Source: an uncultured Bacteroidales bacterium
Lineage (GTDB): Bacteria > Bacteroidota > Bacteroidia > Bacteroidales > UBA932
NCBI GenBank assembly: GCA_937898205.1
Contig: CALEJC010000239.1
Span: 1-11,215 of the forward strand
Length of the DNA: 11,215 nucleotides
Reading direction: 5' to 3'
Shown here: positions 1 through 6,707 of the stretch, in pieces
Position numbering within the stretch: the first letter of the stretch is position 1
Layout: each line of letters starts with the position of its first letter
The notes under the pieces: generated by a model
What the model saw: the letters and a program-made list of their open reading frames with translations, nothing else
What the model was told of the DNA's origin: nothing
The model's database searches: none
Translations under genes and position numbers: made by a program

Positions 1-1510
1 CCGTTCGTTTGGTGGTGTGCAGGTAAGCCGTACTTTCTATGCTAGAGGACAAACCGGACAGCAGCTTCTTCTTGGCGCTTATGCTTCTCTTAATAAGGAG
101 ATTGCAGCCGGTACAGTAAAATCATATCCTCGTCATGAAATGCTTGATCTCGTTATCGTTAACGGACAAGCTAAGGGTATCATCGCACGTAACCTCGTGA
201 CAGGTCAGATCGAGAGATTTGGTGCTCACGCCGTGGTTATTGCAACCGGTGGTTATGGTAATGCTTATTTCCTTTCTACCAATGCGATGAACAGCAACGG
301 TTCTGCTGCTCTTCAGTGCTATAAGAAGGGTGCTTATTTTGCAAATCCTTGCTTCGCTCAGATCCACCCAACTTGTATCCCTGTACACGGAGATCAGCAG
401 TGCAAGCTGACTCTTATGAGTGAGTCTCTTAGAAATGATGGTCGTATCTGGGTACCTAAGAAACTTGAGGATGTTGAGAAACTTCGCAAGAAGGAAATCA
501 AGCCTTCTCAGATCGCTGAGGAAGATAGAGATTACTATCTCGAGCGCAGATATCCTGCATTTGGTAACCTCGTGCCTCGTGACGTGGCTTCAAGAGCTGC
601 AAAGGAGAGATGCGACGCCGGTTTTGGTGTAAATGAGACCGGAAAAGCTGTATTCCTTGATTTTGCTGATGCTATCAATCGTCTTGGACACAAGAGAGTT
701 GCTGAGAGATATGGTAACCTCTTTGAGATGTATGAGAAGATCACAGCTACTTCTCCATGGGAAGAGCCAATGATGATTTATCCTGCTATCCACTATACTA
801 TGGGTGGTATTTGGGTGGATTACGATCTTCAGACCACTATTCCAGGTCTTTATGCTATCGGTGAGGCCAACTTCTCAGATCATGGTGGAAACCGTCTTGG
901 TGCTTCTGCTCTTATGCAGGGTCTTGCAGATGGTTATTTTATCCTTCCTATCACTATCGGTGACTATCTATCAAAGAAGTTTGCTGAGCCTAAGACTGAT
1001 GTAAATACTAAGGAATTCATCGAGGCTGAAAAGGCTGTTGAGGCTCGTATCGATAGACTCTTTGCTATCAAGGGAACTAAGACTGTGGACTCTATCCATA
1101 AGAAACTTGGTAATATTATGTGGGACAATGTAGGTATGGCTCGTGATGAGCAGGGTCTTAAGGATGCTCTTAAGGCAATTGCTGAGCTCAAGAAGGACTT
1201 CTATGCCAACGTAAATGTTCCAGGTGACAAATATGAGTTCAACCAGGAGCTTGAGAAGGCTCTCAGACTTGAAGATTTCTTTGAAATTGGTGAACTTATG
1301 GCACGTGACGCTCTCAATAGAAATGAGTCTTGTGGTGGACACTTCAGAGTGGAAAGCCAGACTGAAGAAGGTGAGGCAAAACGTGATGATAAGAACTACA
1401 TGTATGTGGCTGCTTGGGAATACAAGGGAGAGGGCGTAGAGCCTGAGCTCCATAAGGAACCACTTCAGTATGAGTTTATTAAGGTCGCTACAAGAAATTA
1501 CAAAGAGTAA
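1..1510 (+). CDS. frdA: Fumarate reductase/succinate dehydrogenase flavoprotein subunit, 5'-truncated
   Basis: FAD-dependent subunit that interconverts fumarate and succinate at the membrane-bound complex II-type enzyme. In Bacteroidales it usually works as fumarate reductase in anaerobic respiration. The frame is open from base 2 with no start inside the window: residues RSFGGVQVSRTFYARG read through the GTG at 17, so that GTG is not the start. About 503 residues are present; type-B homologues are about 640-650, so roughly 140 N-terminal residues, including most of the FAD-binding fold and the flavin-attachment histidine, lie to the left. Substrate-site elements are visible: HPT (365-373), the DVASR arginine (593-595), HYTMGG (His at 791-793) and GGNRLGAS (Arg at 893-895). 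frdB follows after 5 nt, so the two are co-transcribed; a cytochrome b subunit is expected upstream by family precedent. Assignment as Frd rather than Sdh is inferred from the likely lineage, not from sequence. Confidence 0.95.
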   Translation, partial: RSFGGVQVSRTFYARGQTGQQLLLGAYASLNKEIAAGTVKSYPRHEMLDLVIVNGQAKGIIARNLVTGQIERFGAHAVVIATGGYGNAYFLSTNAMNSNGSAALQCYKKGAYFANPCFAQIHPTCIPVHGDQQCKLTLMSESLRNDGRIWVPKKLEDVEKLRKKEIKPSQIAEEDRDYYLERRYPAFGNLVPRDVASRAAKERCDAGFGVNETGKAVFLDFADAINRLGHKRVAERYGNLFEMYEKITATSPWEEPMMIYPAIHYTMGGIWVDYDLQTTIPGLYAIGEANFSDHGGNRLGASALMQGLADGYFILPITIGDYLSKKFAEPKTDVNTKEFIEAEKAVEARIDRLFAIKGTKTVDSIHKKLGNIMWDNVGMARDEQGLKDALKAIAELKKDFYANVNVPGDKYEFNQELEKALRLEDFFEIGELMARDALNRNESCGGHFRVESQTEEGEAKRDDKNYMYVAAWEYKGEGVEPELHKEPLQYEFIKVATRNYKE

Positions 1511-1515
1511 AAGAA

Positions 1516-2295
1516 ATGGAATTTAATTTGAAAATATGGCGTCAGAAGAACGCCAAAGCAAAAGGTCATTTCGAGACTTATCATATTTCCGGTATTGAAG
1601 AAGATGCTTCTTTCCTCGAAATGCTTGATATTCTCAACGAGCAGTTGATCAGAGAGGGTTGTGATCCGGTTGCAGTTGAGAGAGGTTGTCAGAGCAGTGG
1701 TCCTGTATCATTTGATCACGATTGCCGTGAGGGTATCTGTGGTGCTTGTTCACTCTATATCGATGGACGTGCACACGGTCCGGATGATCATGTGACTACA
1801 TGTCAGCTCTTTATGAGACACTTTAAGGATGGTGCAACTATTACGGTTGAGCCTTGGAGAAGTGCAGCATTCCCTGTAATCAAGGACCTTGTTGTTGATA
1901 GAACAGCATTTGACAAGATCCTTCAGGCCGGTGGTTTCATTTCAGTGCGCACCGGTTCTGCTCAGGATGCAAACAATATCCTCATCTCTCATGAGAATGC
2001 AGAAGAGAGTATGGATGCAGCTGCTTGCGTAGGTTGTGGCGCTTGTGTCGCAACTTGTAAGAATGGTTCTGCTATGCTCTTTGTTGCTGCTAGAGTCAGC
2101 TCGCTTGCTCTCCTTCCACAGGGTCGCCCTGAGGCTGCCAAGCGTGCAAAGGCAATGGTTGCAAAGATGGATGAACTCGGATTTGGTAACTGTACCAACA
2201 CTCGTGCTTGTGAGCTTGAGTGTCCTAAGGGTATCACAGTCTCTCACATTGCCAGACTTAACAGAGAGTTCCTTAAGGCTAAGTTCTCTGACTAA
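1516..2295 (+). CDS. frdB: Fumarate reductase/succinate dehydrogenase iron-sulfur subunit
   Basis: Electron-transfer subunit carrying three Fe-S clusters between the membrane quinone site and the FrdA flavin. The complete 259-residue protein has the expected length. The N-terminal ferredoxin domain has the [2Fe-2S] ligands Cys70, Cys75, Cys78 and Cys96 (CREGICGAC then TTC). The C-terminal domain has Cys171, Cys174, Cys177 and Cys181 (CVGCGACVATC), then Cys226, Cys232 and Cys236 (CTNTRACELECP), which together fit the [4Fe-4S] and [3Fe-4S] pair. The ATG at 1516 is 5 nt after the frdA stop and is preceded by an A-rich run rather than a Shine-Dalgarno site. Codon choice, like that of frdA, is biased to a restricted set (GCT, GGT, CTT/CTC, AAG), as in abundant proteins. 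It ends just before a bidirectional hairpin. Confidence 0.96.
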   Translation: MEFNLKIWRQKNAKAKGHFETYHISGIEEDASFLEMLDILNEQLIREGCDPVAVERGCQSSGPVSFDHDCREGICGACSLYIDGRAHGPDDHVTTCQLFMRHFKDGATITVEPWRSAAFPVIKDLVVDRTAFDKILQAGGFISVRTGSAQDANNILISHENAEESMDAAACVGCGACVATCKNGSAMLFVAARVSSLALLPQGRPEAAKRAKAMVAKMDELGFGNCTNTRACELECPKGITVSHIARLNREFLKAKFSD

Positions 2296-2307
2296 TAGTC
2301 TGATTAT

Positions 2308-2348
2308 AAATAAAATAGGGTGGCTTTTAAAGTCACCCTATTTTATTT
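2308..2348. terminator. Bidirectional intrinsic terminator between frdB and hflX
   Basis: A perfect 15-bp inverted repeat pairs 2308-2322 with 2334-2348. The stem can extend inward by a G-U, a C-G and a T-A pair to leave a 5-nt loop (2326-2330). The outer part of the stem is A/T-only, so each strand's transcript ends in a U-rich arm, which suits termination from both sides. The right arm touches the last base of the hflX stop codon (complement of 2348-2350), so the convergent genes share one compact terminator. Confidence 0.85.
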
Positions 2349-3529
2349 TACCAGAGGAAATTGTTAAATGGATATCTTCCTGCATGTATTTCAGCTACCA
2401 TCTTATAGATGTCATCTCTGAGTTTATCAATGCCTACTTTATTGAGTGCTGAGATGAAAATACAAGGGATCTTCTTTTCGTTGATCCAGCGATATTTTAC
2501 TTCCTCAAGAGTGTAGTTCTTTTCTGTTTTAGGTTCCAGAGAAAACTCATCATAGTCCTCGTGGATATAGTTATCTATCTTATTGAATACTACAAAGATA
2601 GGTTTATCTTCAGCAGATATGTCCTTGAGAGTATTTTCTACCACTTCCATCTGTTCCTGATAGTCAGGATGTGATACATCTACAACATGCATGAGGATAT
2701 CTGCTTCTCTCACCTCATCTAAGGTGCTTTTAAAGGCCTCTATGAGCTGTGTAGGGAGTTTTCTGATAAATCCTACTGTATCGCTTAATAGAAACGGTAC
2801 ATTGCCGATTACGACCTTTCTAACTGTAGTATCAAGTGTGGCAAATAGTTTATTTTCTGCAAAGACGTCACTTTTTGCCAAAATATTCATAAGGGTAGAC
2901 TTGCCCACATTTGTATATCCTACCAGAGAAATCCTCACGAGTCCGCTTCTGTTTCCTCTTTGGGTGGCCATCTGTTTATCTACCTTTTTAAGCTGCTCTT
3001 TGAGTCTTGCAATCCTTTCTCTTACGATGCGCCTGTCTATCTCGATCTGGGTTTCACCCATACCTCCTCTCATGCCGACACCGCCTCTTTGTCTTTCAAG
3101 GTGAGTCCACATACCGGCAAGTCGAGGCAGCATGTAGTTATATTGAGCAAGTTCTACCTGCATTTTTGCATAGGCAGTCTTTGCTCTCTGAGAAAATATT
3201 TCAAGGATTAGACTGGTTCTGTCAATAACGACTGAAGTTTTTATAACTTTCTCAATATTACGCTGTTGCATGCCAGTCAATTCATCATCAAAGATGACAT
3301 ATTTGATGGCGTTTTCTTCGCAATATGCAGCTATTTCCTGAAGTTTTCCACTTCTGATGTAGGTAGCTTTTTCCGGTTTATCTACCTTTTGGATAAATTT
3401 CCTGTCTCCTACTGCACCCGCAGTTTCAGCAAGAAATTCGAGTTCATCAAGATACTCTTGTATCTTTCTTTCTTCTTCTCCTTGCTTGATAATTCCGACA
3501 AATACAGCTCTTTCTTCTCTTATATCCAT
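2348..3529 (-). CDS. hflX: GTPase HflX, ribosome-associated
   Basis: HflX-family translational GTPase. Characterised homologues bind the 50S subunit and rescue or split stalled and stressed ribosomes. The 393-residue protein has the usual architecture. The N-terminal HflX domain covers about residues 8-140 and includes the LDELEFLAETAGA stretch. A helical linker with GGVGMRGGMGETQIEIDRR (149-167) follows, then the G domain: G1 GYTNVGKS (204-211), G2 around TLDTT (231-235), G3 DTVG (250-253), G4 NKID (316-319) and G5 SAL (360-362). All guanine-nucleotide motifs are intact, so an active GTPase is expected. The start matches the family's N-terminal spacing. The gene lies downstream of tonB on the same strand, with only 17 nt between the tonB terminator's U-tract and its ATG, so its promoter is unclear. 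Confidence 0.96.
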   Translation of the reverse strand: MDIREERAVFVGIIKQGEEERKIQEYLDELEFLAETAGAVGDRKFIQKVDKPEKATYIRSGKLQEIAAYCEENAIKYVIFDDELTGMQQRNIEKVIKTSVVIDRTSLILEIFSQRAKTAYAKMQVELAQYNYMLPRLAGMWTHLERQRGGVGMRGGMGETQIEIDRRIVRERIARLKEQLKKVDKQMATQRGNRSGLVRISLVGYTNVGKSTLMNILAKSDVFAENKLFATLDTTVRKVVIGNVPFLLSDTVGFIRKLPTQLIEAFKSTLDEVREADILMHVVDVSHPDYQEQMEVVENTLKDISAEDKPIFVVFNKIDNYIHEDYDEFSLEPKTEKNYTLEEVKYRWINEKKIPCIFISALNKVGIDKLRDDIYKMVAEIHAGRYPFNNFLW

Positions 3530-3546
3530 ATACTAAATATTAACTC

Positions 3547-3582
3547 AAAAAAAGGCCATCCGGATTATAGGACGGCCTTTTT
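3547..3582 (-). terminator. Intrinsic terminator downstream of tonB
   Basis: Reading the minus strand, the arms 3582-3570 and 3561-3549 form a 13-bp stem around an 8-nt loop (3569-3562). The U-tract comes from the seven A residues at 3547-3553 on the plus strand. One stem position is A/C on the plus strand but becomes a G-U pair in the minus-strand RNA, so the hairpin is better formed in the tonB transcript. It sits 18 nt past the tonB stop. Confidence 0.88.
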
Positions 3583-3600
3583 AATATAGTGTTATTAATT

Positions 3601-4290
3601 TTATCTCAACTGGAAGATAACAGGGAAGGTATATGATACCTTAACGGCGCGGTCTCTCTGACGACCTGGAGTCCACTTAGGTGACTGAGAAACTACACGT
3701 ACAGCCTCTTTGTCAAGTGACTCATCAACACCACGAAGAACGATAATGTTTGAAAGTGAACCGTCAGGGTTGATAGTAAACTGAAGCATTACACGGCCAG
3801 ATACACCATTTTCCTTTGCAATCTCAGGGTAAACAAGGTTTTTACCTACCCACTTAGAGAACTCATTGGCATCACCACCGTTGAACTTAGGCTTTTCTTC
3901 CACAAACATAAATGGAATAGTCTCCTCTTCAACAACTTCTTCTTCTACCTGCTCTACGTAGTCGATAATCTCAACACCAAGGTTTGCATCGTCTTCGAGG
4001 TTGATGATGTCGTTTTCTACAACGATGTCATCGTCGACGATCTCGATGAGGTCAGACATAACCGGCATCTGAGGAGTCTCTGGTGGAGGTGGAGGGGTAT
4101 CCTGAGTGATAGGGATGATCTCTTCCTCGATAATTTCAGTACTCTCAGCTTGCATAACTGACTCCTTTTTCTCCTTTGTAGTCCACTCAAATGCAAAGAG
4201 GACGATAAGAAGAGAAACGACGAAACCAATCTCTATGAAAAGAAGTTTCCTGTTTTTCAGATCGGCATTAGGTGATTTTTTAACTTCCAT
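3601..4290 (-). CDS. tonB: TonB-family energy transducer
   Basis: Inner-membrane-anchored periplasmic protein that transmits proton-motive-force energy from ExbB/ExbD to TonB-dependent outer-membrane transporters. The 229 residues show a short cytoplasmic N-terminus, one hydrophobic segment (about 17-35), a short proline run TPPPPPETP (65-73), a markedly acidic linker (about 80-133, rich in D, E, I and V), and a C-terminal TonB domain from about residue 145. The C-terminal domain contains VYPEIAKENGVSGRV, INPDGS, SPKWTPG and a final YTFPVIFQL strand. The N-terminus MEVKKSPNADLKNRK is characteristic of Bacteroidales TonB. No exbB, exbD or TonB-dependent receptor is adjacent, so which transporters it serves cannot be told from context. 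A Bacteroidota-type promoter lies upstream at 4321-4351 and a strong terminator downstream, so it can be transcribed as a single gene. Confidence 0.94.
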   Translation of the reverse strand: MEVKKSPNADLKNRKLLFIEIGFVVSLLIVLFAFEWTTKEKKESVMQAESTEIIEEEIIPITQDTPPPPPETPQMPVMSDLIEIVDDDIVVENDIINLEDDANLGVEIIDYVEQVEEEVVEEETIPFMFVEEKPKFNGGDANEFSKWVGKNLVYPEIAKENGVSGRVMLQFTINPDGSLSNIIVLRGVDESLDKEAVRVVSQSPKWTPGRQRDRAVKVSYTFPVIFQLR

Positions 4291-4320
4291 ATTTGTTAAC
4301 TTTAATTTTCAATTGGCCTT

Positions 4321-4351
4321 CAAAGTTAGAAATATTTATTTTCAATTCCAA
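4321..4351 (-). promoter_or_regulatory. Predicted Bacteroidota promoter for tonB
   Basis: On the minus strand, TAACTTTG (complement of 4321-4328) is an exact match to the Bacteroidota -7 box TAnnTTTG. A TTG (complement of 4349-4351) lies exactly 20 nt upstream, at the spacing expected for the -33 box. Transcription would start near 4315, giving a leader of about 25 nt before the tonB ATG at 4290. The assignment comes from motif and position only. Confidence 0.6.
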
Positions 4352-4370
4352 TAATTTGATTTAATAGTTG

Positions 4371-4378
4371 TAGATTTG
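4371..4378 (+). promoter_or_regulatory. Possible -7 box for the ybeY-mnmG operon
   Basis: TAGATTTG matches the Bacteroidota -7 consensus TAnnTTTG exactly and lies 16 nt before the ybeY ATG. That implies a very short leader of roughly 10 nt. No good -33 TTTG is seen at the usual distance; the nearest (4355-4358) is too close. The call is therefore tentative. Confidence 0.4.
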
Positions 4379-4394
4379 TCCCAAAATTCAAGAT

Positions 4395-4820
4395 ATGACC
4401 AGATATTTTACTGAGGATATTAGATTTTCTTTTAAAAATCGCAGAGTATACAATAGGTGGATAAAGCATATAGCTTCGTCAGAGTCAAAATTATTAAAAG
4501 ATTTAAATATTATTTTTTGTTCTGATGACTATCTTCTCGATATCAATCAGAAATTTTTAGCACACGACTATTATACTGATATTATAACTTTTGATTATTC
4601 AGAAGGTAACTATATTTCCGGAGATCTCTTTATCAGCATAGATAGTGTGCGAGATAATGCCAAGCATTTTGGAGTGGATTTCCAGACAGAGTTAGATAGG
4701 GTGATCGCACATGGTGTCCTTCATCTGCTGAAATATGATGACCATTGTGATGAAGATATCAAGATAATGAGAGCCAAAGAAGATCATTATATTTCTATTA
4801 TTAAAAATTTTTATGAATAA
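4395..4820 (+). CDS. ybeY: Endoribonuclease YbeY, rRNA maturation factor
   Basis: Metal-dependent single-strand endoribonuclease of the UPF0054 family, acting in 16S rRNA 3'-end maturation and ribosome quality control. The 141 residues are a normal length. Family marks are the YTDIITFDY segment (60-68), the GDLFIS strand (76-81) and the metal-site region HGVLHLLKYDDH (106-117). His106 and His110 are the first two ligands. In the E. coli pattern HGxLHLxGYDH the third histidine comes ten residues after the first; here that position is Asp116 and a histidine follows at 117. The normally conserved glycine is Lys113. Other Bacteroidota YbeY proteins, as I recall them, also deviate here. The stop overlaps the mnmG start by 8 nt, implying translational coupling. 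The predicted promoter lies just upstream. Confidence 0.92.
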   Translation: MTRYFTEDIRFSFKNRRVYNRWIKHIASSESKLLKDLNIIFCSDDYLLDINQKFLAHDYYTDIITFDYSEGNYISGDLFISIDSVRDNAKHFGVDFQTELDRVIAHGVLHLLKYDDHCDEDIKIMRAKEDHYISIIKNFYE

Positions 4821-6672
4821 TAGTTACGATATAATAGTAGTTGGAGGAGGTCATGCAGGTTGCGAGGCCGCCATGGCAGCTGCAAATATGGGTTCTTCTG
4901 TACTTTTGATCAGTATGGATATACTTTCCTTTGCAAAAATGTCATGCAATCCGGCTATTGGCGGAATTGCTAAAGGACAGATTGTCAGGGAGATAGATGC
5001 ACTTGGAGGGTATACGGGACTAGTAACAGATGCTACCACTCTGCAGTTCAGGATGCTCAATAAATCCAAGGGTCCGGCGATGTGGAGTCCTCGTGCACAG
5101 TGTGATAAAACCCAATTTTCAGCGTATTGGAGGCAAATCCTTGAAACACATTGTAAATTAGATATTTACGCCGATTCTGTCAATTCTTTTCTCTTTGAGA
5201 ATTCAAAAATCTGCGGAGTAAGTACAATCACAGGGGCAATTTTTAAATCTCAAGCCGTTATTTTGACTGCCGGAACCTTCCTGGCAGGAAAATTATTCAT
5301 AGGTCTTAATCAGATAGAAGGAGGTAGGTTAGGGGAGTTGTCATCTTATGGGTTGACAGAACAGCTCAAAGAAAGAGGAATCAATTGTGGAAGGATGAAA
5401 ACAGGCACTCCACCAAGAATCGATATTTCTTCAGTGGATGTAGAGTCTTTGCCGAAGCAATATGGAGACGAAAATCCTGAAAGATTTTCTTACCTTCCAA
5501 TCAAGTCTTCTATCCAGAAAGGAGAAGATCAGATGCCTTGCTATATCCTTCATACCAATCAGAAGGTTCATGATATACTTCGTTCTGGTTTTGATCAGTC
5601 TCCATTATTTACCGGAGTTATCAGTGGTATAGGACCAAGATATTGTCCAAGCATAGAAGATAAACTTAGAGTATTTCCTGACAACAACGCACATCAGTTG
5701 TTTCTGGAACCGGAGGGTAGGAGTACCAACGAATATTATCTGCAAGGTTTTTCTTCGTCACTCCCACTACAAGTGCAGCTCGATGCATTGCACTCTATAG
5801 AGGGGTTGGAAAATGCTAAGATATATAGGCCGGCATATGCAGTCGAATATGATTACTTTGATCCTACCCAGCTCAATCCTACAATGGAATCCAGAGTAGT
5901 AGAGAATCTTTACCTGGCAGGCCAGGTAAATGGCACAACAGGATATGAAGAAGCGGCTGCCCAGGGAATTATTGCCGGTATAAATGCACATCTGAAGATA
6001 AGAGAAAAAGAAGCGTTTATACTTAGAAGAGATCAGTCATATATAGGTGTTTTGATCGATGATCTCATCACAAAAGGTGTCGATGAGCCATATAGAATGT
6101 TTACCTCAAGAGCTGAATATCGTATCCTTTTAAGACAGGATAATGCTGACTACAGACTCACTGAAGCTTCATATAAGGTGGGTTTGGCAAGTGAAGAAAG
6201 ATATGCTCAGATGGTTGAAAAGTACAAGCAGATAGAGCAGTTGAAAGATTATTGCTATACCAAGTTGATAACAGCTAAAAAAGTAAATGAATATTTAGAA
6301 AGCAGAGGATCATCTATACTCACAGAGTCAAAAAAGATAGCCGAACTCGCTGTAAGACCCGAGTTAAATCTTGAAGATTTATTAAATATCGTTCCACGTG
6401 GAACGTATTCTAAAGATGTAATAGAAAGTGTGGAAATTTCTATAAGATATAAGGGCTATATAGACAGGGAAATTGCAAATGCTGAAAAAATCCGAAGGCT
6501 TGAGGATCTAAAGATCCCGGACAATTTTGATTTTGATAAAGTATCCGGTCTGACGATAGAGTGTAGGCAGAAATTTAAAAAATATAAACCTCACACGATA
6601 GCGCAAGCTTCTAGAATCTCAGGTGTTTCACCGGCAGATATTTCAGTTTTGCTTGTCTATTTTGGTAGATAA
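4813..6672 (+). CDS. mnmG: tRNA uridine-5-carboxymethylaminomethyl(34) synthesis enzyme MnmG (GidA)
   Basis: FAD-dependent partner of MnmE that installs the (carboxymethyl)aminomethyl group on the wobble uridine of certain tRNAs, in the cytoplasm. The 619 residues match the family's length. Visible features are the dinucleotide-binding motif VVGGGHAGCEAA (9-20), the signature around Cys45 (SCNPAIGGIAKGQ), GRMKTGTPPRID, the catalytic-region Cys278 (RYCPSIEDK), FLEPEGRSTNEYYLQG, the second FAD contact LYLAGQVNGTTGYEEAAAQG, and MFTSRAEYRILLRQDNADYRL. The C-terminal helical domain used for MnmE and tRNA binding is present. It starts inside the ybeY stop region (8-nt overlap). mnmE is not adjacent. 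The coding sequence contains a parS-like palindrome at 6390-6405. The ATG at 4813 agrees with the family N-terminus. Confidence 0.98.
   Translation: MNNSYDIIVVGGGHAGCEAAMAAANMGSSVLLISMDILSFAKMSCNPAIGGIAKGQIVREIDALGGYTGLVTDATTLQFRMLNKSKGPAMWSPRAQCDKTQFSAYWRQILETHCKLDIYADSVNSFLFENSKICGVSTITGAIFKSQAVILTAGTFLAGKLFIGLNQIEGGRLGELSSYGLTEQLKERGINCGRMKTGTPPRIDISSVDVESLPKQYGDENPERFSYLPIKSSIQKGEDQMPCYILHTNQKVHDILRSGFDQSPLFTGVISGIGPRYCPSIEDKLRVFPDNNAHQLFLEPEGRSTNEYYLQGFSSSLPLQVQLDALHSIEGLENAKIYRPAYAVEYDYFDPTQLNPTMESRVVENLYLAGQVNGTTGYEEAAAQGIIAGINAHLKIREKEAFILRRDQSYIGVLIDDLITKGVDEPYRMFTSRAEYRILLRQDNADYRLTEASYKVGLASEERYAQMVEKYKQIEQLKDYCYTKLITAKKVNEYLESRGSSILTESKKIAELAVRPELNLEDLLNIVPRGTYSKDVIESVEISIRYKGYIDREIANAEKIRRLEDLKIPDNFDFDKVSGLTIECRQKFKKYKPHTIAQASRISGVSPADISVLLVYFGR
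5909..5930. repeat. Perfect inverted repeat inside mnmG
   Basis: Arms 5909-5918 and 5921-5930 (TTTACCTGGC and its complement) are exact over 10 bp around a 2-bp spacer. They lie in the codons for the strongly conserved LYLAGQVN segment of MnmG. The symmetry may simply follow from the protein sequence; no function is claimed. Confidence 0.5.
6390..6405. other. parS-like palindrome (candidate ParB-binding site)
   Basis: CGTTCCACGTGGAACG is a perfect 16-bp palindrome. Compared with the broadly conserved bacterial parS consensus TGTTnCACGTGnAACA, all inner positions match (GTTnCACGTGnAAC) and only the outermost base pair differs. It is embedded in mnmG, around codons 527-531 (Val-Pro-Arg-Gly-Thr), and no other CACGTG in the window has matching arms. 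parS sites often lie within coding genes near the origin, and mnmG is a frequent origin-proximal gene, which fits. ParB binding is inferred. Confidence 0.65.
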
Positions 6673-6707
6673 AAAAAGCAGCCCTAGAGCATTTTCAGGG
6701 CTGCTTT
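6671..6707 (-). terminator. Intrinsic terminator overlapping the ruvA 3' end
   Basis: In the minus-strand RNA, arms 6707-6697 and 6685-6675 form a perfect 11-bp stem (AAAGCAGCCCT paired with AGGGCTGCTTT) with an 11-nt loop. A U-run comes from the A residues at 6671-6677. The first arm lies in the last ruvA codons and the second overlaps the ruvA stop. On the plus strand the same hairpin begins right after the mnmG stop, but only a short U-stretch follows it, so it should act mainly on ruvA and more weakly on mnmG. Confidence 0.85.

Noticed and set aside
17..19. GTG as start of frdA
   Set aside because: The frame is open to the window edge and the preceding codons encode the family sequence RSFGG, so this is an internal valine.
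1299..1312. Second CACGTG in frdA as another parS site
   Set aside because: The flanking bases do not form the GTTn...nAAC arms, so it does not match the ParB consensus.
971..1453. 160-codon open frame antisense to frdA
   Set aside because: It lies fully within frdA, whose family motifs are unambiguous; the translation has no recognisable domain and is typical of a codon-bias shadow.
2691..3104. 137-codon open frame antisense to hflX
   Set aside because: It covers the conserved GTPase motifs of hflX on the opposite strand and its translation is low-complexity Ser/Leu-rich without a recognisable family.
3564..3569. TATAAT-like sequence on the minus strand in the tonB terminator loop
   Set aside because: Bacteroidota housekeeping promoters use TAnnTTTG rather than TATAAT, and no partner box fits; most likely chance.
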